49,096 nucleotides of DNA from Clostridia bacterium (GCA_017545535.1 JAFWMS010000018.1:1-49096); one strand, 5' to 3'. Counted from the first letter of the stretch, positions 31,426-40,699 are shown. Notes: generated by a model not told the origin, from the sequence alone. Program-made: numbers and translations.

Positions 31426-32693
31426 GCCCGTTTCCTCCTATACAGCCGCATCACCGGCAGGATGAGCAGCAGCACGCACACCGCCGCCGCCAGGAAGATG
31501 CCGGGGGTGGGCACGCTCTTCATGACGCCCAAATCCTCATACACCGCACCACCGCTTTGGATCACCGCCGAGCCGATGAAGGGCCCCACGATCATGGGCA
31601 GGCACACGGCGAACACCATCCGTACCCCCTGAAAATGCCCCGCCTTGTCCTTGGGCGTGTAGTCCCGAACGAGGGCGGAGAGGGCGGCGGTCACCAGCAT
31701 ATACCCGGACATCATCACGGCCCCGGCGATCATGACCCCCGCCATGGACCGGACGAAATAGAGGCCCACGAGCCCCCCGATCATGACCCCCGCCGCGGGC
31801 AGGACGAAGTTCAGCTTCCCGTATCTATCCAAGGACCGGCCCGCCAGCACGCTCACCAGCGACGCGAACAAGAGCACCACTCCCAGCACAAGGGCGTAGT
31901 CGTCCATCTTCAAATAGTGCTGGAAATAGACGATCAGATAGGGGAAAAACACCTGCACCCCGATGGAGAAGAGGGTGAAGGCAAGCAGCGAAAGATACAG
32001 CTCCGGCAGGGAGCGGATCACCTTGGGCGTGAACCCGTATAGCAGGTTTTGCACATAGCTGTCTTGCCGGGGTTTCAGTGCGTCGCTGTCCTTCACCAGG
32101 AACAGGGACACCAGCCCCGTCAGGATCATGAGCCCCCCGAAGAACAGGAAAAACCTGTCCCAATCCCCCCGCTGGGTCCAGCTGTCGAACACGCCGAAGA
32201 TCACCAGCATGGACACGAGGGGCAGGATGGCCAGCACGCTCTCCGCCCGGCCCCGGTTCTCGTTCGTGGTCACGTCCGTCACATAGGCGTTGAAGGCGGC
32301 GTCGTTGGCCGTGGACCCGAAGAAGGTCATGACGCAGTCCAGCACCACCACCAGGACGGGCCCGGTCAGCACCCCCTGGGCGTAGAGGCGGTGGAACCGA
32401 TCCACCTGCCGGGCGGTCCCCAGCCAGGCGAAGGCCATGACGGACAGGCCCCAGAGCACGTACCCCAGGCAGATGAAGGCCTTGCGCTTGCCCACCCGGT
32501 CGGACAGGGCCCCCATGAGGAGGGTGGTCACCGTGGCCGCCACGGCGCTCAGCGCCACCATCCAGGCGATGGCCCGCGGGTCCGGGGCGATGGCGTTGTA
32601 GAGGAACACGTTGAAGTACATGTTCTCGATGGTCCAGGCGAATTGCCCCACCAGGCCCACCAGGATGAGGGCGGCCCAGGTACGCTTTTTCAT
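31422..32693 (-). CDS. MFS transporter, probable sugar permease
   Basis: A 423-residue major facilitator protein with about twelve membrane segments. The MFS loop motif is seen at GALSDRVGKRKAF after helix 2; WTIENMYFNVFLYNAI and FGSTANDAAFNAYVTDVT recall glycoside/SLC45-like carriers. The ATG at 32693 overlaps the Lgt-like stop (ATGA) and follows AGGAGG. Coupled translation with a GH2 glycosidase supports a glycoside substrate that is imported and then hydrolysed; substrate identity is inferred. Confidence 0.88.
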   Translation of the reverse strand: MKKRTWAALILVGLVGQFAWTIENMYFNVFLYNAIAPDPRAIAWMVALSAVAATVTTLLMGALSDRVGKRKAFICLGYVLWGLSVMAFAWLGTARQVDRFHRLYAQGVLTGPVLVVVLDCVMTFFGSTANDAAFNAYVTDVTTNENRGRAESVLAILPLVSMLVIFGVFDSWTQRGDWDRFFLFFGGLMILTGLVSLFLVKDSDALKPRQDSYVQNLLYGFTPKVIRSLPELYLSLLAFTLFSIGVQVFFPYLIVYFQHYLKMDDYALVLGVVLLFASLVSVLAGRSLDRYGKLNFVLPAAGVMIGGLVGLYFVRSMAGVMIAGAVMMSGYMLVTAALSALVRDYTPKDKAGHFQGVRMVFAVCLPMIVGPFIGSAVIQSGGAVYEDLGVMKSVPTPGIFLAAAVCVLLLILPVMRLYRRKRA

Positions 32694-33433
32694 GATGCTT
32701 GCCTCCTTTTTCGATGCCAAACCAAGGCCCGTCGCAGGGCCAGTCCCAGCAGGACGCACAGGCTCACCCACTGGGAGAAGGACAGGGGGCCGAAGCCGCC
32801 CCGCAGGGCGTCGCCCCGAAAGAACTCGATCAGGAACCGGAAGGAGGCGTAGGCCCAAAGGTATACCCGCACCAGCTTCCCCCGGCTCCGTTTCCGATAA
32901 TAAAACAGCAGCAGCAGCGCCATGAACAGCAAAAAGTTGAACCCGGATTCCAAAAGCTGCACCGGCAGCCGATGCTCAAAGAAGCGGGCAAAAAAGGGCC
33001 CCTCCAGTTCGATCCCGTAGCAGCAGCGGCCAAAGTAGCAGCCGATCCGGGCGAACCCGTGGAAGAGGGGCACGATCAGGGCGGCGAGACCCCAGCTCGA
33101 GGCCCGTTTATAGAGCACGAACCGGCGGATGGAGAGATTCACCGACAGCAAAAAGAAAAGCATCCCCCCGTAGAACACGATGCCGCTGTCCTCCACCAGC
33201 TCGTGGACACTCACGGGCAGTCCCAGTCCCAGGCGATAGCTCAGCAGGGACAGGACTCCAAAGAGCTTGGCCCCCAGATACAGGGGCAGCAGGCTCAAGG
33301 AGTAGATGGGGAAGAGCACGGGCCAGTCCAGCTTCTCATGGACGCCCAAAGCCACGGCGCAGCCCGCCGCCGCCAGGAGGCCCACCGTGGCCATGCCGCC
33401 GTATGAAAGGATGTAGGAGAAAAGGGCGCTCAT
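32690..33433 (-). CDS. Prolipoprotein diacylglyceryl transferase-like protein (Lgt paralogue)
   Basis: A 247-residue polytopic protein of the Lgt family: GIVFYGGM (HGG region), HGFARIGCYFGRCCYG (127-140, the Lgt signature region) and YLWAYASFRFLIEFFRGD (191-208). In E. coli Lgt the signature is R-I-G-N-F-I-N-G-E; here Arg129 is kept but Asn146 and Glu151 equivalents read Cys132 and Cys137, and the HGG histidine is Tyr. It may be a paralogue with altered chemistry rather than the housekeeping Lgt. It leads an operon with MFS and GH2 genes by four-base overlaps. Confidence 0.75.
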   Translation of the reverse strand: MSALFSYILSYGGMATVGLLAAAGCAVALGVHEKLDWPVLFPIYSLSLLPLYLGAKLFGVLSLLSYRLGLGLPVSVHELVEDSGIVFYGGMLFFLLSVNLSIRRFVLYKRASSWGLAALIVPLFHGFARIGCYFGRCCYGIELEGPFFARFFEHRLPVQLLESGFNFLLFMALLLLFYYRKRSRGKLVRVYLWAYASFRFLIEFFRGDALRGGFGPLSFSQWVSLCVLLGLALRRALVWHRKRRQAS

Positions 33434-33530
33434 TTGCCATAAGTATACTACGCCGGCCGGGACTATGGCAAGATGGACGAGGCCGGAGAGATCGTCGGCG
33501 AAAAAATATTTTTTATGCCTCCTGAATGTC

Positions 33531-33559
33531 TTGTGTTTTTATACGGCATTTGCTATACT
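33531..33559 (+). promoter_or_regulatory. Promoter of the LysR/cyclophilin operon
   Basis: TTGTGT (33531-33536), 17 bases, TATACT (33554-33559) with extended TGC, 32 bases before the LysR start. Confidence 0.65.
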
Positions 33560-33591
33560 GATAAGGAGCGAAATTTCTGGAGGAATGAGCT

Positions 33592-34527
33592 ATGAATCTT
33601 CAATACTATTACAACTTCGTCACCATCGTGGAAGAGGGGAGCCTGACCGCGGCCTCCCGCAAGCTCCATATCGCCCAGCCGGCCCTCAGCAACCAGATCA
33701 AGGCCATGGAGGAGAAATACGGCACCCGGCTCTTTTTCCGGGGCGCCCGGCGGTTGGAGCTCACCGATGCCGGTATGATCCTCTACCAAAAGGCCAAGCG
33801 GATGTGCGAGATCGAGCAGTCCGCCCAAAACGAGATCGCCAGCGGCTTCTCCGGCCAAAAGGGCATCCTGCGCTTTGGCGCCACCCCCGACATCTCCTAT
33901 GGACGCATCGCCTCCGCCCTGGTGACCTTCGCGCAAAAGTATCCCCAGACGGAGATCAAGTACCTGTTAGCCTCCCCTGCGGATCTGTGCAAGATGCTGC
34001 AGAACGGCATCATCGAGGTGGCTGCCGTAAAGACCATGGACCAGATCCCCGAGAACGTGCAGCTTTTGGACGCTGTGGAGGAACCCACCGTGGCCCTCTA
34101 TAAGCCCGATATGGGCCTTCTCGACAAGGGCCGCAAGGACAGCGTCACCATCCGTCAGCTTTCCGGGGTGCCCATCGCCATGGAGGAGCTGTACTATCGG
34201 CGGGCGGCAAACGTCTTCAAGGAAAAGGACGCCACCCTCTATCTCAAGACGTTGAGCAGCAGCGCCCTCGTCCCCCTGGAGATGGCCAAGGCGGGGCTTG
34301 CCGTGGCTCTGGCGTCGGAGCATGCGGCGGTGGCCATGGGTTCCGAAGGGCTGGCCGTCAAGCGGATCACCGACGGGGCACCCATCTCTGCCCGGTATTG
34401 CCTGCTGGTCCAGCGAGGAAACTACCGCTCCCAGGTGGCCAACAACTTTTTGAGCATCCTGGCGAAGACCCTGGATATGAATCTGAAAGGGGTCCGGACC
34501 GTCCCCGAAGAGGAAAAAGAGGAGTGA
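33592..34527 (+). CDS. LysR family transcriptional regulator
   Basis: A 311-residue regulator: winged HTH at residues 1-60 (LQYYYNFVTIVEEGSLTAASRKLHIAQPALSNQIKAMEEKYGTRLFFR) and a periplasmic-binding-like effector domain from about 90 (LRFGATPDISYGRIASALVTFAQKYP). The ATG at 33592 follows TGGAGGAATG. It seems to lie in an operon with a cyclophilin lipoprotein 35 bases downstream. LysR proteins normally control a divergent gene, here the Lgt-like operon, as a possibility. Effector unknown. Confidence 0.93.
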   Translation: MNLQYYYNFVTIVEEGSLTAASRKLHIAQPALSNQIKAMEEKYGTRLFFRGARRLELTDAGMILYQKAKRMCEIEQSAQNEIASGFSGQKGILRFGATPDISYGRIASALVTFAQKYPQTEIKYLLASPADLCKMLQNGIIEVAAVKTMDQIPENVQLLDAVEEPTVALYKPDMGLLDKGRKDSVTIRQLSGVPIAMEELYYRRAANVFKEKDATLYLKTLSSSALVPLEMAKAGLAVALASEHAAVAMGSEGLAVKRITDGAPISARYCLLVQRGNYRSQVANNFLSILAKTLDMNLKGVRTVPEEEKEE

Positions 34528-34562
34528 TGCGGCATGGCGCCGCATGTGGAGAGGAGATCGCC

Positions 34563-35216
34563 GTGAAGAAGATCACCGTGCTGCTGCTGGGGCTGCTGAT
34601 GCTCTGTTCCCTGGCCTGTGCCAAGGGGGCGACGCCGTCGGCCGCCGCGGCGGAGAGCACCGAAACCAAGGAGGAAACGAACGTGGACAAGACCCATCCC
34701 ATCGCCACCATCACCATGAAGGATGGCGGCGTCATCGAGCTGGAGCTCTACCCCGAGATCGCGCCGGAGAGCGTGAAGAACTTTATTTCCCTGGCCAACA
34801 GCGGCTTCTATGACGGCCTCATCTTCCATCGGGTCATCGCCGGCTTCATGATCCAGGGCGGCGACCCGGACGGCCGGGGCACCGGCGGGCCCGGATACAG
34901 CATCAAGGGCGAGTTTTCCGCTAACGGCGTGAAGAACGATCTGTCTCACCTCCGGGGCGTCATCTCTATGGCCCGGGCCCAGGCGTTCGATTCCGCCGGC
35001 AGCCAGTTCTTCATCTGCCACGCGGACAGCCAGTTCCTGGACGGCCAGTACGCCGCCTTCGGCAAGGTGACCTCCGGCCTGGACGTGGTGGACAGGATCG
35101 CCAAGACCACCACCGACTCCCGGGACAAGCCCTACAAGGACCAGATCATGGAGACCGTGCGGGTGGAGACCTGGGGCGTGGAGTACGGCGAGCCGGAAAA
35201 GCTCCCCGGCAAATAA
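34563..35216 (+). CDS. Cyclophilin-type peptidyl-prolyl isomerase lipoprotein
   Basis: A 217-residue exported foldase that isomerises X-Pro bonds. Residues 1-17 are a signal peptide ending with lipobox SLAC (Cys18). The cyclophilin domain (about 48-205) shows GLIFHRVIAGFMIQGGDPDGRGTGGPG, SMARAQAFDSAGSQFFICH and DGQYAAFGKV, covering the active-site Arg, Phe, Met, Gln and His region. The GTG at 34563 follows GAGAGGAGATC. A hairpin (ATGCGGC/GCCGCAT) lies between it and the LysR stop. Confidence 0.93.
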   Translation: MKKITVLLLGLLMLCSLACAKGATPSAAAAESTETKEETNVDKTHPIATITMKDGGVIELELYPEIAPESVKNFISLANSGFYDGLIFHRVIAGFMIQGGDPDGRGTGGPGYSIKGEFSANGVKNDLSHLRGVISMARAQAFDSAGSQFFICHADSQFLDGQYAAFGKVTSGLDVVDRIAKTTTDSRDKPYKDQIMETVRVETWGVEYGEPEKLPGK

Positions 35217-35229
35217 GCGCAACAGCGTG

Positions 35230-35256
35230 AAGGACGCGGTATGGCCGCGTCCTTTT
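35230..35256 (+). terminator. Terminator after cyclophilin gene
   Basis: Stem GGACGCGG (35232-35239) / CCGCGTCC (35245-35252) flanked by AA and TTTT, loop TATGG. Confidence 0.85.
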
Positions 35257-35309
35257 CCATGCTCCTCAGGGAGCGTCGTTTAGGATTGATACGGACGGAG
35301 GAAAAAGGC

Positions 35310-36821
35310 ATGGGCGTGGGGAGACTTTGGCGGCGGGCAGGGCTTCTGCTCTGCTGCTTGCTGCTCCTTATTCCCGGATCGGCCCTTGCCCAGGAAAGCC
35401 CCCGGCCCACCGAAGAGCCCCGGGAGCTGGCGACGGACCTTACTGCGGTCTGCTCCTTTTTGGGGGTGAAGTCCCCCAAGAGTTGGCGGCTCGCCATGAC
35501 CGATGGGAGAACAACCGCCGCCCGGGAGCTGGGGGAGGGGGAATCCCTGACGGTCCGAGCCCCTTCGGACATGGGGACATTGACGTTGCGCTTGTGTCAG
35601 CTAAAGTCCGCCTTTTTGCTGCTGCAGCGGGGGGAGACGGGCCTGCCCCTTCGGATGCGGATCTTCCGCACCGGCGCCATGGCGCTGCGGGTGCCCCTGG
35701 TGAGCGGCTGTCGGGCCGTGACCATCTGTCCCTTGGGCGGGGCCCTGCGGCTTGCGGAGCTCCGCATCTTTGGCCCGGGCGCCCTGCCTGAGGGGCCGGA
35801 CGGGCTGCTGCCGCCGGCGGACGAGGTAGATTTTTTGATCGTGTCCACCCATCCCGACGACGAATGGGTGTTCCTGGGGGGCGTGTATCCCCTTTACGGC
35901 CGCGAGCGGGGCTATACCGGCGCCGTGGCCCTGGTGACACTGCCCAGCTGGAGACGGGCCGACGAGTGCCTCAACGGCCTGTATCTGGGGGGCTTTGCGC
36001 ACCAGCCCTATCTGCTGGGCTTCCCCGACGTGCCCCAAAACGCCGTGAAGCGGCTGAAAGACCGGTTCCAGGCGGAGGAGGTCACATTGTCCCTGGTCCG
36101 GCTCTATCGTCGAGTCAGGCCGTTGGTGGTGGTGACCCAGGACGTGAAAGGGGAGTACGGTCACTGGCAGCACGTCCTCACGGCCCAGGCGGCCCTGGAC
36201 GCCGTAGCTTTGGCGGCGGACCCGACCTATGACCCTTCCTCTGCGGAGCGGTACGGGACCTGGACCGTGCAGAAGGTCTATCAGCACCTGGCGCGGGGCA
36301 TGAGCCGGATCACCCTGGAGGTGGAAACGCCCTTGGACAGCTATGGCGGCCTCACGGCTCTTCAGGTGGCCAAGAAGGCCTTTACGGCCCACAAGTCCCA
36401 GCAGCAAACCTCCTTTCGGCCCACGGTGAGGGAGAGGTCCTACGAAGACATCCGTTTCTTTGGGCTCACCTGGTCCACGGTGGGACCGGACACCCAAAAC
36501 GACATGTTCCAGCACGTCGAGGCGAGGGAGACGGTGGAGGCATCGGCCCAGGCCACCCCGGAGCCCAACCGGACCCCGGAGCCCACGGATACCCCCACGC
36601 CCACGCCGACAGAGACCCCCGCGCCGACGGCCGCTCCTTCGCCCACCTACACCCCGAGCCCCAGCCCCACCTTGGCCCCCTCCCGCTGGGACGACGCAGA
36701 GGACGCGGCCCGCTGGGCGGCGGACCGGGCCAACTGGCTTGCAGCGGCGGTGGTGGCCCTCCTCCTGGGGCTGGTCGCCCTGCACCGATACCGCCGGGCC
36801 CACCACCGGCACAGAGAATAA
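35310..36821 (+). CDS. PIG-L family deacetylase, exported and membrane-anchored
   Basis: A 503-residue protein: signal peptide (cleavage near ALAQ, residue 27), a ~130-residue beta-type region, a PIG-L deacetylase domain with HPDDE (181-185) and a metal-binding GHWQH (284-288), a Pro/Thr linker (about 415-460), and a C-terminal membrane segment (about 474-492) with a basic tail. PIG-L enzymes remove acetyl groups from N-acetyl sugars; the anchor places it outside the membrane, so a wall sugar is a reasonable guess. The ATG at 35310 follows GGAGGAAAAAGGC. Confidence 0.88.
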   Translation: MGVGRLWRRAGLLLCCLLLLIPGSALAQESPRPTEEPRELATDLTAVCSFLGVKSPKSWRLAMTDGRTTAARELGEGESLTVRAPSDMGTLTLRLCQLKSAFLLLQRGETGLPLRMRIFRTGAMALRVPLVSGCRAVTICPLGGALRLAELRIFGPGALPEGPDGLLPPADEVDFLIVSTHPDDEWVFLGGVYPLYGRERGYTGAVALVTLPSWRRADECLNGLYLGGFAHQPYLLGFPDVPQNAVKRLKDRFQAEEVTLSLVRLYRRVRPLVVVTQDVKGEYGHWQHVLTAQAALDAVALAADPTYDPSSAERYGTWTVQKVYQHLARGMSRITLEVETPLDSYGGLTALQVAKKAFTAHKSQQQTSFRPTVRERSYEDIRFFGLTWSTVGPDTQNDMFQHVEARETVEASAQATPEPNRTPEPTDTPTPTPTETPAPTAAPSPTYTPSPSPTLAPSRWDDAEDAARWAADRANWLAAAVVALLLGLVALHRYRRAHHRHRE

Positions 36822-36828
36822 AGCAAAA

Positions 36829-36856
36829 GCCCGCGCTTTACACGCGGGCCCTTTTT
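36829..36856. terminator. Terminator between convergent genes
   Basis: Stem GCCCGCG / CGCGGGC, loop of seven, then CCTTTTT. It may serve the PIG-L gene and, less well, the opposing phosphoesterase gene. Confidence 0.88.
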
Positions 36857-36870
36857 GCGCGGGCTCTATT

Positions 36871-37914
36871 TTACCAGGCCTCCGTCAGGATAAAGGTATC
36901 CCTGGTCGCGTCCTTATAGTAGTTGTAATCGTCGAACCAGGGGGAGTAGGTGGTCACCTGCAGGGCCCGCTCCCCCGGGTCGAAGGTGAGGATGCGCAGA
37001 TACCCCAGCCCGTGCTTCTTGTCGTCCTGGTAGTTGTACATGAGTGCGTTCACCGTGTGGCCGTCCTCGTAGGTCCGGCTCCAGCGGGCGGCCCCGTCGT
37101 TATGGCCGCAGAGGACCAGGCGGATGCTGGGATAGACGGCCAGCAGGTTCTTTTCCAGGTTCTTCCCCGTGCCGGTGAGCCCGCCCCCATCCGTGAGGAA
37201 GCTGTGGACCAGCAGGATCACCCGGTGGTCCGGATAGGTCTCCAGCACCCCCTTCACCCAGGGGAGATAGTTGCTGTCGTTCTGCCAGCCGATGCCCAGC
37301 AGCAAAAAATCCTGTCCCGCGGCGGTGAAGGTGTCGTACCAGCAGACCCCGTCCTTATAGAGCAGATCCCCCTCCTCGGCGGCGCAGAAGCCGCAGGCAA
37401 GGTAGGCGCCGTAGTCCGTCTGGTCCGCCCCCACGTCGTGGTTCCCCGCCACGGACCAGAGGGGGAGCTTCCCCTCCAAAAGGCCGATGGCGGCTTTGGC
37501 GTTGGCCCAGTGGCGCTCCTCGTGCCGGTTGTCCACGATGTCCCCCGTGAGCAGGACCCCCAGGGCGTTCTGCTCCCCACAGGTGTTGGCCATGTAGGCG
37601 AAGATCTTGTTGAACACCTTGGGATACCGGTAAGCGTAGACCTGGGTGTCGCTGACCCAGTAGAGGGAAAAGGGCGTGGGCTCCGGCGTGTTCGTCGGCT
37701 TAGGCGACGGGGAGGGCGTAGCGGTGGGGCTGGGCGAGATCGCCGCAGTGGCGGTGGGGCTGGGTAGCTTCTCGCCGGATTGGAGCCGGACCTCCACCTT
37801 CAGCGGCGTTTGACCGCCGGTGGCCACGGTCCTTTGGGCGCCGCCGCAGCGAAGGGCCGGCATCGACAGGGTGACGAGGATGGTCAGGAGCAACAGGCGC
37901 AGAGAACGTAACAA
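36871..37914 (-). CDS. Exported metallophosphoesterase
   Basis: A calcineurin-like phosphoesterase of about 347 residues with a hydrophobic N-terminus, a Pro/Thr linker, and the metal-site motifs WVSDTQVYA (Asp), LLTGDIVDN (GD), SVAGNHDVG (GNHD), LLVHSF (His) and LVLCGHNDG (GH). The start is uncertain: TTG at 37914 follows AGGGGG about ten bases upstream, whereas the in-frame ATG at 37962 lacks a ribosome binding site. It likely acts on a phosphate ester outside the cell; its substrate is unknown. The C-terminus is the LTEAW end. Confidence 0.8.
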   Translation of the reverse strand: MLRSLRLLLLTILVTLSMPALRCGGAQRTVATGGQTPLKVEVRLQSGEKLPSPTATAAISPSPTATPSPSPKPTNTPEPTPFSLYWVSDTQVYAYRYPKVFNKIFAYMANTCGEQNALGVLLTGDIVDNRHEERHWANAKAAIGLLEGKLPLWSVAGNHDVGADQTDYGAYLACGFCAAEEGDLLYKDGVCWYDTFTAAGQDFLLLGIGWQNDSNYLPWVKGVLETYPDHRVILLVHSFLTDGGGLTGTGKNLEKNLLAVYPSIRLVLCGHNDGAARWSRTYEDGHTVNALMYNYQDDKKHGLGYLRILTFDPGERALQVTTYSPWFDDYNYYKDATRDTFILTEAW

Positions 37915-38058
37915 CAGGAAATACCCCCTTTCTATGTACGGAAGATGGGGGGAGCATAGCATACGAAAAAAAGGGAAGGATGGTTTCGCCAGAGGTAGTC
38001 AGCGAAAGCATAAACAAGACAGGAACCCCGCCGCATGTATTTTCCTGCAAATTGCCCC

Positions 38059-38087
38059 TTGTGCAAATCCTGGTTTTGTGGCATAAA
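38059..38087 (+). promoter_or_regulatory. Probable promoter of the UMF1-type MFS gene
   Basis: TTGTGC (38059-38064), 17 bases, CATAAA (38082-38087) with extended TGG. Confidence 0.45.
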
Positions 38088-38131
38088 TAAAAGGGGTTTT
38101 TCCCGAAATATGACCGACAAGGGGAATGGAC

Positions 38132-39451
38132 ATGAAAGGTCTTTTTAACTGGCTCAACAAGACCAAGGTCTTCCGCGACCTGTCGCCGCAGGAATTCTCT
38201 TGGGTGCTGTACGACGTGGGCAACTCGGCCTATACCATGCTTGCCTGCTCGCTGATCCCGATCTGGTTCAAGGAACTGGCCATCGGCACGAATCCGGGGC
38301 AGATCACCGGCGACCAGGCCACGGCCTACTATTCGATCGCCATCTCCATCGTCACGGTCATCGTGGCTCTGCTGGGACCGGTGTTAGGGGCTCTTGCCGA
38401 TCGGAAGGAATCCAAGAAGATCTTCTTCCAGACCACCGTGGCCGCCGGCGTCATCGGCTGCGTCCTCAACAGCTTCACCTGGAGCTGGATGCTCTTCCTC
38501 ATCGTCTACGTGCTGACCAAGGTGTTCTATCAGGCGTCTTTGACCTTCTATGACTCCATGCTCAACGACGTGACCACCGAGGAGCGCATGGACCAGGTCT
38601 CCTCCTACGGCTACGCCTGGGGCTACATCGGCTCCTGCATCCCCTTTCTCATCGCCATGGTGGCCTATATCCTCAGCGGCGGCCTGTCCGAGAGCCTGAT
38701 GCTCTTCTCGCCCATGGTGGGCAAGATCATCGGCTTCGGGGTCACCGCCGTCTGGTGGCTGCTGGTCACCCTGCCCCTCATCAAAAACTATCAGCAGAAG
38801 AACTACGTGGAGCACACCCACACCACCGTGGGCCAGGTGTTCAAAAAGATCTTCGGCACCTTCAAGAAGATCGCCGTTCGGGACAAGAAGGTCCTCTTCT
38901 TCCTCATCGCCTTCTGCCTCTATATCGACGGCGTGGGCACCATCATCGACAACTGCATCAACATCGGCACCGATCTGGGCCTGCCCACCGTGGGCCAGGT
39001 GGTGTTCCTGCTGGCCACCCAGGTGGTGGCCTGGGTGGGCTCCCTGGTCTTCGCCAAGCTCAGCAAGAAGTATCGGACCGTGCCCTTGATCCTGGTGTGC
39101 ATCGCAGGCTACTTCGCCGTCTGCCTCTACGCTCTGACCCTCAGGACGCTGCTCCACTTCGGCATCCTGGCCTTCGGCGTGGGCTGCTTCCAGGGCTCCA
39201 TCCAGTCCCTGTCCCGGTCCTACTACTCCAAGATCATCCCGCCTGAGAATTCCGGCGAGTACTTCGGCATCTACGACATCTTCTGCAAGGGCGCATCCTT
39301 CCTGGGCTCCGCGGTCATCGCCTGGGTCAAGCTGGCGGGCGGCACCATCAACATCGCCGTGGCGTCCCTGGCCGTGTTCTTCGCCCTGGGCTTCGTCTTT
39401 TTGATCCTGTCCTCCAAGCAGAAGAGCCTCAACAAAGCTTCCAACGAATAA
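38132..39451 (+). CDS. MFS transporter, UMF1/Atg22-like family
   Basis: A 439-residue carrier with about twelve membrane segments. The N-terminal ILYDVGNSAY-type sequence (VLYDVGNSAYTML) and AYGYAWGYIGSCIPF-like stretch are typical of the UMF1 group, which includes yeast Atg22 amino-acid effluxers. ATG at 38132 is preferred since AAGGGG lies eight bases upstream; ATG at 38126 is only three away. It starts an operon with an M29 aminopeptidase, ten bases apart, so peptide-derived amino acids may be its cargo (inference). Confidence 0.88.
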   Translation: MKGLFNWLNKTKVFRDLSPQEFSWVLYDVGNSAYTMLACSLIPIWFKELAIGTNPGQITGDQATAYYSIAISIVTVIVALLGPVLGALADRKESKKIFFQTTVAAGVIGCVLNSFTWSWMLFLIVYVLTKVFYQASLTFYDSMLNDVTTEERMDQVSSYGYAWGYIGSCIPFLIAMVAYILSGGLSESLMLFSPMVGKIIGFGVTAVWWLLVTLPLIKNYQQKNYVEHTHTTVGQVFKKIFGTFKKIAVRDKKVLFFLIAFCLYIDGVGTIIDNCINIGTDLGLPTVGQVVFLLATQVVAWVGSLVFAKLSKKYRTVPLILVCIAGYFAVCLYALTLRTLLHFGILAFGVGCFQGSIQSLSRSYYSKIIPPENSGEYFGIYDIFCKGASFLGSAVIAWVKLAGGTINIAVASLAVFFALGFVFLILSSKQKSLNKASNE

Positions 39452-39460
39452 GGAGTTCAT

Positions 39461-40699
39461 ATGTTCACCTTTGAAGACAAACTGAAGGAATACGCGGACC
39501 TGCTGGTGCGGGTGGGCGTGAACGTGCAGAAGGGGCAGGATCTGGTCATCACCAGTCAGGTGGACCAGGCCCCCTTCGCCCGGCTCTGCGTTCAGGCGGC
39601 CTACGAGGCCGGAGCCAGGTCCGTGGACATGGCCTGGTCGGACGACGCCATCGCCCGCATGACGTACCTGAACGCCGACGAATCGGTGTTCGACGTGATC
39701 CCCGAGTACAGGATCCGCTTCAACACGGACTATGCGGAGGGCGGCGCCTGCTTCCTGCATCTGGTCTCCTCTGACCCGGAGAATCTCAAGGGTGTGGATC
39801 CCAGCCGGCTCGAGCGGGCCCATCGGGCCTACGGCAAGTACATGAGGCGGTATCGGGAGCTGGGCATGGCCAGCGCCTTCCCCTGGTCCATCGGCGCTTT
39901 GGCCTCCCCGGCCTGGGCCAAACGGGTGTTCCCGGACCTGGAGGAACGGGAGGCCGTGGCGGCCCTGTGGGAGAAGATCTTCATGGCCGTCCGGGTCACC
40001 GGCGATGGCACCGCCGTGGAGAAATGGCGTCAGCATCAGGAGAATCTGCAGCGCCATGTGGACATTTTGAACGGCTACGCCTTCGATCGGCTCCACTACT
40101 ACAACGCCCTGGGGTCCGACTTCACCGTGGGCCTTTGCAAGGGTCATATCTGGTGTGCCGGCGGGGAAAAGACCCCCAAGGGCCAGTTCTTCATGCCCAA
40201 CATGCCCACGGAGGAGATCTTCACCGCCCCCGATCGGAACCGGTGCGACGGCGTCATCTGCGCGGCCCTGCCCCTCTCCAAGGACGGGAACGTGATCCGG
40301 GACATCCGCTTCGTGGTGAAGGCGGGGAAGATCGTGGAGGCCACGGCCTCCGCCAACGAGGAGCTCCTCAGAAAGTCCATCGCCGTGGACGAGGGCGCCT
40401 CCCGCTTCGGCGAGGTGGCCCTGGTGCCCTACGATTCCCCCATCAGCAACAGCAAGACCCTGTTCTACAATACCCTCTTCGACGAGAATGCCGCCTGCCA
40501 TCTGGCCTTCGGCGAGGCGTACCCCACCACGGTGGAGGGGGCGCTGGATATGAGCGAGGAGGAGCGGCTTTCCGCGGGGCTCAACAGCTCCATCACCCAC
40601 GTGGACTTCATGGTGGGCACGGCGGACCTCAGTATCGACGGCTACACCGCCGACGGCCGCTGCGTGCCGGTGTTCCGGGACGGGAACTTTGTGTTTTAA
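39461..40699 (+). CDS. M29 family aminopeptidase
   Basis: A 412-residue thermophilic-type (AmpS/PepS) metalloaminopeptidase, expected to be cytoplasmic. The metal-site sequences are NMPTEEIFTAPDR, EGASRFGEVALVP, NTLFDENAACHLAFG and THVDFMVGT, in the order seen for the family (Glu, Glu, His, His, Asp). AAGGAG precedes the ATG. It follows a UMF1-type MFS gene by nine bases; together they may handle peptide breakdown and export. A good terminator follows. Confidence 0.94.
   Translation: MFTFEDKLKEYADLLVRVGVNVQKGQDLVITSQVDQAPFARLCVQAAYEAGARSVDMAWSDDAIARMTYLNADESVFDVIPEYRIRFNTDYAEGGACFLHLVSSDPENLKGVDPSRLERAHRAYGKYMRRYRELGMASAFPWSIGALASPAWAKRVFPDLEEREAVAALWEKIFMAVRVTGDGTAVEKWRQHQENLQRHVDILNGYAFDRLHYYNALGSDFTVGLCKGHIWCAGGEKTPKGQFFMPNMPTEEIFTAPDRNRCDGVICAALPLSKDGNVIRDIRFVVKAGKIVEATASANEELLRKSIAVDEGASRFGEVALVPYDSPISNSKTLFYNTLFDENAACHLAFGEAYPTTVEGALDMSEEERLSAGLNSSITHVDFMVGTADLSIDGYTADGRCVPVFRDGNFVF

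Noticed and set aside
29614..31632. A 672-residue plus-strand frame opposite the GH2 gene
   Set aside because: No domain; the GH2 gene on the other strand has both catalytic Glu residues in place.
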